Assembly: GCA_021786915.1 (NCBI GenBank)
Contig: JAJYMP010000571.1
Coordinates: forward strand, 1-34,461
DNA: 34,461 bases
From: Chloroflexota bacterium
Lineage (GTDB): Bacteria > Chloroflexota > Limnocylindria > Limnocylindrales > CSP1-4
Direction: 5' to 3'
This document shows, one piece after another, positions 25,260-32,782 of the stretch. Under the pieces are notes generated by a model that searched no databases, was not told the DNA's origin, and worked only from the letters and a program-made list of their open reading frames with translations. The number at the start of each line of letters is the position of its first letter. Within the stretch, counting starts at the first letter, position 1. The translations under genes and the position numbers were made by a program.

Positions 25260-26099
25260 ATGGCAAGGGAAGAGATCGACATGAGAGCGGCTGTCAATGC
25301 CGTCTCGGACGTCGTTCAGAACCGGCCGCGACCCATTCGCGAGTTCGACCAGATCTATATGAAGACGGCCGACATGGTCCTGCAGAGCGAGTTCATCGCA
25401 TTTTGGGCAGATGCCAAGCGGCTCGCCTTCATTGGGGATGGCGACGCCATCAGCGTGTGCGTCGCGTACCTCCATCACCGTGGCATCCTGCCCTATGGTC
25501 CGTCGAGCATCGTGGTCTACGACTTCGACGAGCGGATCTGCAATGCCGTCACTCGGTTCGCCGACAAGGAGCGTCTCGACAACCTGCGGGCGCAGCTCTA
25601 CAACTGCCTCGACCCATTTCCCGGGCCATTCAGCTTCGACTGCTTCTACACGAACCCGCCGTGGGGCGCGAGCAACGACGGGGAGAGCGTCAAGGTATTC
25701 GTCGAGCGCGGCATGGAGGCCACGAGCTTCGGCGGCGAGGGGGTAGTGGTCATTGCCGACGACCGGGAACTTGCATGGCCGAAGCAGGTGCTCGCGAACG
25801 TCCAACGGGCGGCGCTCGCGTCGGGGTTCTTCGTCCAGAAACTGATGCCCGAGCTCCACTCCTATCACCTCGACGACAACCCCGACCTGCGCTCGTGCAA
25901 CATCGTCCTCCGCGCGCTACCAGGCAACGCGCACACGCCGACGAGCCTCCCGGTCACTGGGCCGGAGCGCATCGCGAACTTCTACGGCCGTGGGAGAGAC
26001 CCGCGTGCACGCTACGTGCGCGAGAAGGCGCGCCTCGACTACGGCAAGGCGCACGATGATGAGTACTACCTCGAGCTTCTGGAGCCCCACGATGTCTGA
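25260..26099 (+). CDS. BpsA-like (DUF43) aminopropyltransferase / methyltransferase-fold protein
   Basis: A 279-aa protein; ATG 25260 follows GGGGGAGAGG. It has a Rossmann-like core: RLAFIGDGDAISVCVAYL (motif I position, acidic GDGD rather than a GxGxG), IVVYDFDERICNAV (motif II acid), FDCFYTNPPWGASNDG (NPPW catalytic-type motif), and GGEGVVVIADD. This order and the GDGD motif resemble branched-chain polyamine synthase BpsA, which uses decarboxylated SAM, more than ordinary methyltransferases. The NPPW motif also fits an amino-methyltransferase. The stop overlaps the next start by 8 bp, so the two genes are likely coupled. Confidence 0.6.
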   Translation: MAREEIDMRAAVNAVSDVVQNRPRPIREFDQIYMKTADMVLQSEFIAFWADAKRLAFIGDGDAISVCVAYLHHRGILPYGPSSIVVYDFDERICNAVTRFADKERLDNLRAQLYNCLDPFPGPFSFDCFYTNPPWGASNDGESVKVFVERGMEATSFGGEGVVVIADDRELAWPKQVLANVQRAALASGFFVQKLMPELHSYHLDDNPDLRSCNIVLRALPGNAHTPTSLPVTGPERIANFYGRGRDPRARYVREKARLDYGKAHDDEYYLELLEPHDV

Positions 26100-26661
26100 G
26101 ATCCTCAAGCCCGGGTCGCACTTCGTGTTCATGAAGGTGGGCACCCACGCCCAGGAGCCCCTCGAGGAGATCCTGGCGCGCAAGCGGCAGGAGATTGCGG
26201 ACGAGGGCTTTGCACTCTGGGGCTACGGCGGGAACACGTGCCATCCGCTCCGCATGATCCAGCCGTTCGTCCGCGACTACGCCGAGCTCGGCGAGACCCT
26301 CTACCTCGTCATGCAACCGATGAACTCCCGGCACTTCGCGGTGACCGAGCGAGCCGCGGAGTACTCGGCCGACGGCATCACCTGGGCACCAGTTCCAAGG
26401 GGCATCAACGTGATCGGGTCCCGCTTCGCCATGGCAATTGACGATCTGCGGGACGAGGTGTTCGACCTGCCGCTGGCCGATACACGCGTCGCCTACGGAA
26501 TGAGCGCCGGCAAGCGCGGTGACCGGTACATCATGGGGCACGTCGACAAGGGCTGTCTGGAGGTCGTGGAGCCTGACGAGGGCGACGCCACCGCGGTGGC
26601 CAGGGTGCGGATCGGCCTCGTCGCGCGTCTTGTCGAGCCGTACGCGGTGCTAGTGCGCTAA
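26092..26661 (+). CDS. Unrecognised protein with 'LWG' N-terminal domain (copy 1)
   Basis: A 189-aa protein from ATG 26092, overlapping the upstream stop, with GGAG nearby. The N-terminal stretch MKVGTHAQEPLEEILARKRQE and the following GFALWGYGG match in pattern the 28707 protein (MGVEAGESLAAIVERKESE..VFLWGIG). Both end with an RIGLVARLVEPY/RARLVWPY-like strand. No enzyme motif is recognised. Its coupling to the BpsA-like gene suggests a partner role. Confidence 0.75.
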   Translation: MSEILKPGSHFVFMKVGTHAQEPLEEILARKRQEIADEGFALWGYGGNTCHPLRMIQPFVRDYAELGETLYLVMQPMNSRHFAVTERAAEYSADGITWAPVPRGINVIGSRFAMAIDDLRDEVFDLPLADTRVAYGMSAGKRGDRYIMGHVDKGCLEVVEPDEGDATAVARVRIGLVARLVEPYAVLVR

Positions 26662-26694
26662 GAGCCTGCCTCGTAAATGACCCTGCCAGGCTCT
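26661..26694. terminator. Shared hairpin between convergent genes
   Basis: AGAGCCTG (26661-26668) and CAGGCTCT (26687-26694) form a perfect 8-bp stem with an 18-nt loop. The hairpin touches both stop codons, of the LWG protein and the PIN gene, and could end transcription both ways. T tracts are lacking. Confidence 0.45.
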
Positions 26695-27364
26695 AAGACG
26701 TCGCGAGGACCCGAGGCGCCGCACGCCGAAGGGCATCAGTGAAGCTGTCGACGCCCTGAAGGACCTCCAGGCGACTCCTGCCCCCTCCGGAGGAGCAGGA
26801 AAAACAGAAGGTGAGGGCGGCGTCGACGCCCGGCTCGCTGCACACCGACTCGTTCAGGGCGGCGAGACCCTCGTCGGTCGAGATGACCATCCGGACCAGC
26901 TGCTCGAGGCAGCGGACCCTCGCGACGAGAACGGCGATCGCCGGTACCTCGTCCATGACGGCTTCGAGCGCGGCAATCCCTCCCTTGTCCCCGGTTTCGA
27001 ACTCATCCAACGCGCGCGAGGCGACGATGGCTGCCAGCTGACTTTCCCCTGTATCCAATCGCATGGCGCTTAGGGCGGCGGCTGTCTCAAGCTCGATCGC
27101 GAGACTCACTTCCGACTCAGTCGGCTCGAGCTCCGAGGCGCGCAGCATCAACGCGTCGAAGTCGGCGAGCGCCATCGGAGCTCCGCGCAACGTGCCTTTC
27201 CGGCGTATCGCGTCGGGAGCGACGAAGCGCGCCGCACCCAGCACACCGATCCGGAGCGTTCCGGGCCAGAAGAGTCGGGCGGAGCCGTAGCACGACGCCT
27301 TGACGAGGATGTCGGTGTCGACAGCGATCCGCGGCGTCCAACCGGCGCCCTCCTCCCCGCTCAC
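26693..27364 (-). CDS. PIN-domain-like ribonuclease candidate
   Basis: A 223-aa protein. GTG 27364 overlaps the stop of the upstream ImmA/IrrE gene (GTGA), so I prefer it to the ATG at 27463. The N-terminal AVDTDILVKASCYG carries the first acid (D16), DTGESQLAAIVASRALDEFETGDKGGI carries D104/E107 and D126, the pattern of PIN domains, whose acidic pocket holds metal for RNA cleavage. About 100 C-terminal residues are extra, with no clear motif. A toxin-type RNase coupled to a peptidase and a repressor is a plausible stress or defence cassette; activity is inferred. Confidence 0.75.
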   Translation of the reverse strand: MSGEEGAGWTPRIAVDTDILVKASCYGSARLFWPGTLRIGVLGAARFVAPDAIRRKGTLRGAPMALADFDALMLRASELEPTESEVSLAIELETAAALSAMRLDTGESQLAAIVASRALDEFETGDKGGIAALEAVMDEVPAIAVLVARVRCLEQLVRMVISTDEGLAALNESVCSEPGVDAALTFCFSCSSGGGRSRLEVLQGVDSFTDALRRAAPRVLATS

Positions 27365-28377
27365 GCAGCGAGGCCCATGACTGCGTGGAGAAACCCCGCG
27401 GAATCGGCCGGCAATGCCTCGATGTCGAGTTCGCGCAAGGCCGTGCGGTTGATGGCGTCCCAAACCGGCGCCGCTCGTCGGTAGATTGTCCGGAGGGCGA
27501 CATTCACGGCGGACCAGTCGCCCGTCGTGTAGCCGTAGATCTCGGCGATCACCCCTGGGTCAATGCGGAGGTCCATGCCGGCCTGGATGGCCGTGCGCGC
27601 GAGCTCAGATCCGCTGGCCGGGGCGCCGCTCGAGCTCTCGACTCGCAGCTTTCGTCGGCCAGTGAGCAGCGTGAGCGCGAACTCGTCGGCCGCGAGCTCC
27701 TCGGCGTCACCGCCTGACTGCTCTCGGTGGCCATCCTCGAGGTCGACCACCGCGGCCCCGTCGGGCACTTGGCCGAGCGCAATGTGCCCCAGCTCATGGC
27801 CGAGATAGAAGGCGATCGGAGCCGGGTAGCTCGCGTCCTTGGCGAGCAAGACAGCATGGCGGCCTGCGATCTGGACCGTCATCGCGGCCATCCGCTTGTG
27901 GGTCCACGGGAACACGCGCAGGTGGATCACCGGAATGCCGCTCGCCCACGAGAGCGCGAGTACGTCCGCGAGCCCGAGGGGTTGGGAGCTCCCAGCTAGA
28001 AGGCTGCGCCGGAGGTCCCCTGGAGCGGCGCCATCGATGACCGGTCCACGTGTTGGCTGGGAGGCTGCTAGGACCAAGGCTCCGACAGCTTGGCCGAAGG
28101 ACGTGATTCCGGCTCGTTCGACCGCGTCTTCCGCCATGAGCCGTTTGAATCGAGCCTCCTCGCGCCACAGGAACCTCGGCTGCTCCAGCTCGTCGAAGAG
28201 AGAACGTGCGTCCAGACCTAGATTGCGGGCCACCGTGAACTTGAGTTCCGCTCGGGCTGACGGCGACCCCTCGGCCGCTTCGCTCCACCATCGGGGCCAC
28301 GCCGCGCGGATCGCAGCGCGGCTCAGCCCAAGCCCCCGGAGGCGGGCGCGCAGCTCGTTGTCACTCGTCCGCGCCAT
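27361..28377 (-). CDS. ImmA/IrrE-family metallopeptidase
   Basis: A 338-aa protein with zinc-peptidase motif LGHELGHIALG (H194, E195, H198) and the downstream EELAADEFALTLLTG segment that normally contributes the third zinc ligand. Here the aligned ligand position reads Ala229, with E226/E227 two or three residues before it. ImmA/IrrE peptidases cleave or inactivate Xre-type repressors; the gene directly follows an Xre regulator with which it overlaps by 17 bp, and overlaps the PIN gene by 4 bp, so all three are one operon. The first 100 residues are an uncharacterised helical domain. Confidence 0.88.
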   Translation of the reverse strand: MARTSDNELRARLRGLGLSRAAIRAAWPRWWSEAAEGSPSARAELKFTVARNLGLDARSLFDELEQPRFLWREEARFKRLMAEDAVERAGITSFGQAVGALVLAASQPTRGPVIDGAAPGDLRRSLLAGSSQPLGLADVLALSWASGIPVIHLRVFPWTHKRMAAMTVQIAGRHAVLLAKDASYPAPIAFYLGHELGHIALGQVPDGAAVVDLEDGHREQSGGDAEELAADEFALTLLTGRRKLRVESSSGAPASGSELARTAIQAGMDLRIDPGVIAEIYGYTTGDWSAVNVALRTIYRRAAPVWDAINRTALRELDIEALPADSAGFLHAVMGLAA

Positions 28378-28690
28378 GGTCGGCGTCCTCCTTGAGCCGA
28401 GGCCACAACTCGGCTGATGCCTGGATCAGTCGGGCGAGGGCGGCTTCGTGGGCATCGGTCCCGTCCCAGACGTCGCGGAACGCTTCGGCCATCCGACCGG
28501 GCAGCTCTCGCTGATGACTCTGAATGTAGATGGATAGTCGGCGTCTCGCAGACCCAGACTTCAGGGCCTTCTCCCGGAGTGCGCGAGACACAGAGGACTG
28601 ACTTACTCGAGCCTCCTGACCGAGCTGCGCCTGGCTCAGGTTCCGCTCACGCATGATCCTTTGAAGGCTTGCGGAGAGGTTGTCCATCAT
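28361..28690 (-). CDS. Xre-family helix-turn-helix repressor
   Basis: A 109-aa protein. ASLQRIMRERNLSQAQLGQEARVSQSSVSRALR is a classic Xre HTH in the first 40 residues; the C-terminal half is helical and could dimerise or bind the peptidase. The start is one of two adjacent ATGs (28690, 28687); no Shine-Dalgarno is visible and the predicted -10 lies within 11 nt, suggesting a leaderless message. It is divergent from 28707 and probably autoregulates through the palindrome at its own start. It overlaps the ImmA/IrrE gene. Confidence 0.88.
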   Translation of the reverse strand: MMDNLSASLQRIMRERNLSQAQLGQEARVSQSSVSRALREKALKSGSARRRLSIYIQSHQRELPGRMAEAFRDVWDGTDAHEAALARLIQASAELWPRLKEDADHGADE

Positions 28691-28724
28691 GCAGAATGAT
28701 GCACAGATGTCGACCCAGCTGCAA
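28661..28724. promoter_or_regulatory. Divergent promoter/operator at the Xre start codon
   Basis: CATCAT (28685-28690), spacer GCAGA, ATGATG (28696-28701) form a 6-bp inverted repeat lying over the Xre start codon. Each arm can serve as a -10 for one direction: plus with TTGAAG at 28661-28666 and 18 bp spacing; minus with TTGCAG and 17 bp spacing. Repressor bound here would block both. The pairing is by inspection only. Confidence 0.4.
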
Positions 28725-29345
28725 CTCGACCTACTTCCAGCCGCCTTCTGCTGGACGAGAATGGGGGTTGAGGCTGGCGAATCGCTCGCGGCGATCGTCG
28801 AGCGAAAGGAGAGCGAACGTCAGGCGACTGGCGGAGTCTTCCTTTGGGGCATCGGCAACGCGGTTGGCGCGGCGGTCCTGGAGCTCGCCCGTCGCATCCC
28901 CGAGCCCGAGGTCCTGTTCAGCCCGGTCAAGGGACGGCCACGACAAGTCGACGCCAAACCCACTCGAACCATCATCTGGACGACGGCCGTGACCGTCCTC
29001 GGCGACCGCTATCAGCTTCCCGCTGGAACGCGGGTAATGGGCGGCCTGGGCGACCGGGCACGTATTCCGCCGCATTACGCCCTCGTATGCGCGTCTGACG
29101 AGCCACTCCAGCTTCGAGAGCGCGGGCGACTCCGCATCGCCGGGCTCGCGAACCTCCAGAGCGGGCGGCGCGTCGGAGCGTCGCAAGTGACTGCGGTCGT
29201 CCGGATTGCCGCGGCCGCAACAAGTGACGGCGACTACCCGGTATGTCTGCGGGCACGATTGGTCTGGCCCTACTTCCTGCGGCTCCTTGACCCGGTCATC
29301 GTCAGCGATGTTCGCGTTCAGACCTCCCCACTCGTGGTCGCCTAG
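28707..29345 (+). CDS. Unrecognised protein with 'LWG' N-terminal domain (copy 2)
   Basis: A 212-aa protein; the frame opens at TTG 28680 but ATG 28707 avoids overlap with the operator. It begins MSTQLQLDLLPAAFCWTRMG; the stretch to VFLWGIG follows the pattern of the 26092 protein. The middle carries KPTRTIIWTTAVTVLGDRYQLPAGTRVMG. No catalytic motif is recognised. Divergent from Xre, it is likely controlled by the same operator, and it brackets the Xre/ImmA/PIN cassette together with copy 1. Confidence 0.75.
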   Translation: MSTQLQLDLLPAAFCWTRMGVEAGESLAAIVERKESERQATGGVFLWGIGNAVGAAVLELARRIPEPEVLFSPVKGRPRQVDAKPTRTIIWTTAVTVLGDRYQLPAGTRVMGGLGDRARIPPHYALVCASDEPLQLRERGRLRIAGLANLQSGRRVGASQVTAVVRIAAAATSDGDYPVCLRARLVWPYFLRLLDPVIVSDVRVQTSPLVVA

Positions 29346-29542
29346 GTCGCGGCATCAAGCGTCCGTCTGTGCGACACCGCAGTGGCAGCTGGGATCGCCG
29401 GGATGCACCAGCACCAGCTGCGCCACTCGCGAAGGGTGTCGATCTGCAGACGTTGCGGAGCTAGGCCTCGGCCCCTTTCCGGCCGGCTCGTCTCGGAGGG
29501 ACAGGGCCGTGCCGGCCAACCCCGATGGACCCCCGCCGGCTG

Positions 29543-29806
29543 CTACTCCACACGACTTCCGCGCCGGTGCGCCCGGGCGTCCGCGCTCAACAGCGCGAGC
29601 CGGGCGAAGCACGCCTTCCGGGCCGTCGTGGCTCGCCGGGCTCGCTCCACGGGATCGAGCAGGCCGTCAGGGTCCACATCACGCTCGAACTTCGACTCGA
29701 ATGCCTCGCGGGCGGCCCGCGTAACCTCTTGCGCGTCGTGGCGCGAGAGCATCGTGTGGGCGCCGATCCTGCCCAGCAGAACTCGGCGTGGGTCCTTCCC
29801 ACTCAC
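29543..29806 (-). CDS. Small basic helical protein, actinobacterial type
   Basis: An 87-aa protein starting at GTG 29806 with GGAGGA 5 nt upstream, a strong site. Two helices dominate: IGAHTMLSRHDAQEVTRAARE and PVERARRATTARKACFARLAL. I recognise a type common in Actinobacteria as a short conserved protein of unknown function (H-D-x-R/Q-E-V-T motif), often adjoining mobile or island genes, but cannot name the family. The overlapping plus-strand frames lack motifs. Confidence 0.7.
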   Translation of the reverse strand: MSGKDPRRVLLGRIGAHTMLSRHDAQEVTRAAREAFESKFERDVDPDGLLDPVERARRATTARKACFARLALLSADARAHRRGSRVE

Positions 29807-29899
29807 GTCCGTCCTCCTGCGGCAGTCGCGGCCACGGGGCGCGGAGGCGAACCGGCCTGGGACGCCTGGACCGACTGGGCTACGCCTCAGACTGGCAGA

Positions 29900-30205
29900 T
29901 CATGCTGCTGGCGGGCGCCGCCGGTGCGGTGGCTCGACCGCTCGCGGCATTTCGCCACAGAAGACCTGATCGCGACGGGCTGGCCCGAATGGCTGGGGAC
30001 AGCCCGGCACTCGCGCACATTGCCGATGCCCTCCGAGATCTCGAGTGCAAGTCGGAGGTAGATCGCCGCACTCACGTTCTCGGTGACGAAGCGCACGACC
30101 GAACCCCGGAAGGGCAGGACCGTCGGGTTCATACGGCCGCTGAGCTCCTGCGCGATGGGTCCGGGCCGATCGAGCACCAGAGCGCGGGTGCGTCCGGGTA
30201 GGCAC
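29900..30205 (-). pseudogene. Frameshifted remnant of a CGNR-type zinc-finger gene
   Basis: From M at 30132 one frame reads MNPTVLPFRGSVVRFVTENV, then SAAIYLRLALEISEG and RECR. A second frame, entered just after RECR near 30005, continues GCPQPFGPARRDQVFCGE. Together this follows the C-terminus of the intact protein at 5138-6076 (PVLLPFLGMKLRES, LLAALYLGMAQEMAGG, CEFSGCGRSFLPGRIDQRYC). At least one indel separates the frames and the N-terminal part is missing. A dead copy, not a gene. Confidence 0.65.
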
Positions 30206-30298
30206 AGACTCCAGAGCGATCTGCTACCACTAATCTGTGGCCGCTCCTTAGGTCGTCGGGTCGCGGCGCGGAGCACCGCCCGGGTAGGAGGGGACCAG

Positions 30299-30964
30299 AT
30301 GGTCGATGCGGGTGTCGCGGCGCTGCTCGGCGCAGGGGTCACGGGCTTCGTTGCAGTCGTACTTGCCGTAGTCGGGCCGCTCCTAGAGGCGTGGGTCGGC
30401 AGGCGCGAGAGGAGGCGCGACGACTTGCGGGCCTTCCGCCTCGGACAGGTGGATCGCGCGGAGCGGGCGCTGGTTCTGCAGCTGCTCACACTCGAGGCCA
30501 TCCTGGATCGGGACACGGCTCGCGGCCGGCGGCTTGTCGCAGAGGCCGCTGAGCTTGCCACTACCGACCCGCTCATGCTCGGCGATGCCGATGCGGTGCG
30601 TGCGTTGGTCGATGCGGAGGCGCCTCTCGCCGCACGGCTCCGCCCAGGGCTCGTCGGGAGCACCATTAGCTGGCTAACCGGGCTGAGCGCGAGCCGCGCC
30701 GAGCGACAGGCGCTCACCGACGCAAAGTCAACCATCCACCGTGCGTTCGACGCCCAACGAGAACGCATCATCTCTGGCAAGCAGCTCATCCTGGTGGACG
30801 TCAAAGTCAGCCAGGCGATCCTCGACGCAAATCCGGCGGTCCAAGACTTCATGGCGCGTTGGGCGGTGCCCGACGAACCCTCGAGCCCTGCCATTGGGCC
30901 AGCAGCGTCGACGCCCGACCTTTCGCCGTGGCGCCGCGCTTGGTCGCGTCGGGCGCGACATTAG
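30299..30964 (+). CDS. Single-helix membrane protein, unknown function
   Basis: A 221-aa protein; ATG 30299 has GGAGGGG 6-8 nt upstream, so I prefer it to the ORF opening at 30083. A membrane helix (about 4-27, VAALLGAGVTGFVAVVLAVVGPLL) is followed by a basic RRERRRDD turn and long charged helices (QVDRAERALVLQLLTLEAI; ISWLTGLSASRAERQ; STIHRAFDAQRERI). The tail is Pro/Ser-rich and basic. I do not recognise the family. It stands alone upstream of the insertion sequence. Confidence 0.65.
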   Translation: MVDAGVAALLGAGVTGFVAVVLAVVGPLLEAWVGRRERRRDDLRAFRLGQVDRAERALVLQLLTLEAILDRDTARGRRLVAEAAELATTDPLMLGDADAVRALVDAEAPLAARLRPGLVGSTISWLTGLSASRAERQALTDAKSTIHRAFDAQRERIISGKQLILVDVKVSQAILDANPAVQDFMARWAVPDEPSSPAIGPAASTPDLSPWRRAWSRRARH

Positions 30965-31186
30965 GGTCTTCTGCTCGCGTGGCGTCCTCGCTACGCTCGA
31001 GCAGGGGACAAGGAGCTCGAAGACGGTCGCCGCGCAAGTCCGAAACGGGCCGTTGTTCGGGTCCGCCCGCTCGTCGCTACCGCGTTGACCGTCGCGCGAT
31101 CGATCGCACCTGGGACCCCTGGTAGCCGCCCGGCGTTAGCTCCGACGGCCGTGTCCCGTGGAGTGGTGGACTTTGAGCGATCCGTC

Positions 31187-32514
31187 GTGATCCGCAGCGA
31201 CTGGATCAGCGGCGTCCCTCAGGACGCCAGCAGCAGGCTCTTGCCCCCGTCCACCTCCTTGGCCAGCCCATCATCGGGCGCCCGGTCAAGCAGCGCCATG
31301 GACCCCTCGGCGAGGTAGCGCCGCTCGGCGATCGCCCACTCGTCGTGGACCTCGAGCAGCACGGCGCCCGCGAGGCGCAGGACCGCCGCCTCGTTGGGGA
31401 AGATCCCGACCACGTCGCTCCGGCGCTTGACCTCCTTGTTCACCCGCTCGAGCGGGTTGGTGCTCCAGATCTTCTTCCAGTGGGCGAGCGGGAAGGCGGC
31501 GAACGCCGTCACGTCCTCCCTCGCCTCGCGGAGCATGGCCGCGACGGCCGGGAACCCCGCGGCGAGCTTGTCGGCGACCGCGTCGAGCTGCTCGCGGACG
31601 GCGGCGGCGTCGGGCTGGGCCCAGATCGTGCGGACGAGGGCGAGCACCATCTCGGCCCGCCCCCTCTGGATGCGGGCGAGGACGTTGCGCAGGAAGTGGA
31701 CCCGGCAGCGCTGCCAGGCGGCGCCGAGGAACACCGCGGCGATCGCCGCCTTCAGGCCCTGGTGGGCGTCGCTGATGACGAGGCGCACCCCGCCGAGGCC
31801 CCGGGCCCGGAGGCTGCGCAGGAAGGCCGTCCAGAAGGCGCCGTCCTCGGAGTCGCCGACCGCCAGTCCCAGGACCTCGCGGTCGCCCTTCTCGGTCACC
31901 CCGGTTGCGATGACGATCGCCTTGCTGACCACGCTCGCCCCCTCGTGGGCCTTGACGTACGTCGCGTCGAGGAACACGTACGGGAGGGCCGCGTGGTCGA
32001 GCCGCCGCTCCCGGAAGGCGCCGACGGCCGCGTCGAGCTCGCCGCAGATCCGGCTGACCTCGCTCTTGCTGATCCCGGCGTCGATGCCCGGGGCGCGCAC
32101 CAGGTCGTCGACCTTGCGGGTCGACACGCCGTGGACGTACGCCTCCATCACGACCGCCCAGAGCGCGCGGTCGATCCGGCGGCGCGGCTCGAGCAGGACC
32201 GGCAGGAACGAGCCCTCGCGGAACTTCGGGATGTGGAGCTCGACGTCGCCCGCCTTCGTGGACAGCAGCCGGGTCCGGCTCCCGTTGCGGTGCGTCGTGC
32301 GCTCGTCGGTGCGCTCGTACCGCCCGGCGCCGATCGCCTGGGTCGCCTCCGCCTCGACGAGCTCCTGGAGGACGAGCGTCATCGCCTCGCGCATGACGTC
32401 GAGCGAGCCGCCGGCGCGCATGGCGTCGAGCAGCTCGGAGAGGGCAGACTGTGAGAGGGCCATCGGGGTTGATCTCCTCGTCGTGAACCTTGGTCGGAAC
32501 ACGCTGAGGATCAC
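31187..32514 (-). mobile_element. IS256-family insertion sequence
   Basis: The transposase gene is bracketed by imperfect inverted repeats GTGATCCGCAGCG (31187-31199) and CGCTGAGGATCAC (32502-32514), 12 of 13 matching. The 1328-bp span is normal for IS256 elements. Flanking 8-bp stretches do not match, so a target duplication is not visible; the ends may be slightly misplaced or the copy old. Confidence 0.7.
31219..32463 (-). CDS. IS256-family transposase
   Basis: A 414-aa DDE transposase. ATG 32463 has GAGGAG about 11 nt upstream; the frame begins 17 codons earlier but that part would extend into the inverted repeat. N-terminal features LQELVEAEATQAIGAGRYER, and HRNGSRTRLLSTKAGDVEL are typical. 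Catalytic residues are D166 (FLDATYVKAHEG), D232 (VISDAHQGLKAAI) and E339 (NPLERVNKEVKRR), with the C/H pair CRVHFLRNVL between. The reading frame is intact, so this copy could be active. Confidence 0.95.
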   Translation of the reverse strand: MALSQSALSELLDAMRAGGSLDVMREAMTLVLQELVEAEATQAIGAGRYERTDERTTHRNGSRTRLLSTKAGDVELHIPKFREGSFLPVLLEPRRRIDRALWAVVMEAYVHGVSTRKVDDLVRAPGIDAGISKSEVSRICGELDAAVGAFRERRLDHAALPYVFLDATYVKAHEGASVVSKAIVIATGVTEKGDREVLGLAVGDSEDGAFWTAFLRSLRARGLGGVRLVISDAHQGLKAAIAAVFLGAAWQRCRVHFLRNVLARIQRGRAEMVLALVRTIWAQPDAAAVREQLDAVADKLAAGFPAVAAMLREAREDVTAFAAFPLAHWKKIWSTNPLERVNKEVKRRSDVVGIFPNEAAVLRLAGAVLLEVHDEWAIAERRYLAEGSMALLDRAPDDGLAKEVDGGKSLLLAS

Positions 32515-32782
32515 ACCGGTGGCCCCTGTGCGTCCGGCTCAGCCGGCGCCAGGAGCCTCGCCCAAATCACACCACTCGGGCTGCTCCGACTGCAATCTCC
32601 TCTGCTTCGCGCTGTGTGGCGGTTCACAGCCAACGGATGAGTCGCCGACAACCGACGCCCCGACGCTCGATTGGCGGCAAGCGTCCGGCTGGTGTTGAGT
32701 GGCATGTTTCGGCGCCATGCGCCTGAACCAGATGGACTCATTCGGAGGCAGGAGATAGGGCGGCACCAAACGCGCCCCCGGC
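32515..32782. other. Short spacer between insertion sequence and HEPN-like gene
   Basis: About 270 bp with no motif-bearing frame, no strong hairpin and no recognisable promoter. It is probably the end of the HEPN-like gene's transcript region together with insertion-sequence flank. Confidence 0.4.

Noticed and set aside
29887..30894. 335-codon minus-strand frame opposite the membrane protein
   Set aside because: Mostly Ser/Ala/Arg shadow; only its last part matches the CGNR remnant, reported as a pseudogene.
31345..32454. 369-codon plus-strand frame opposite the transposase
   Set aside because: Shadow of a DDE transposase with complete catalytic residues.
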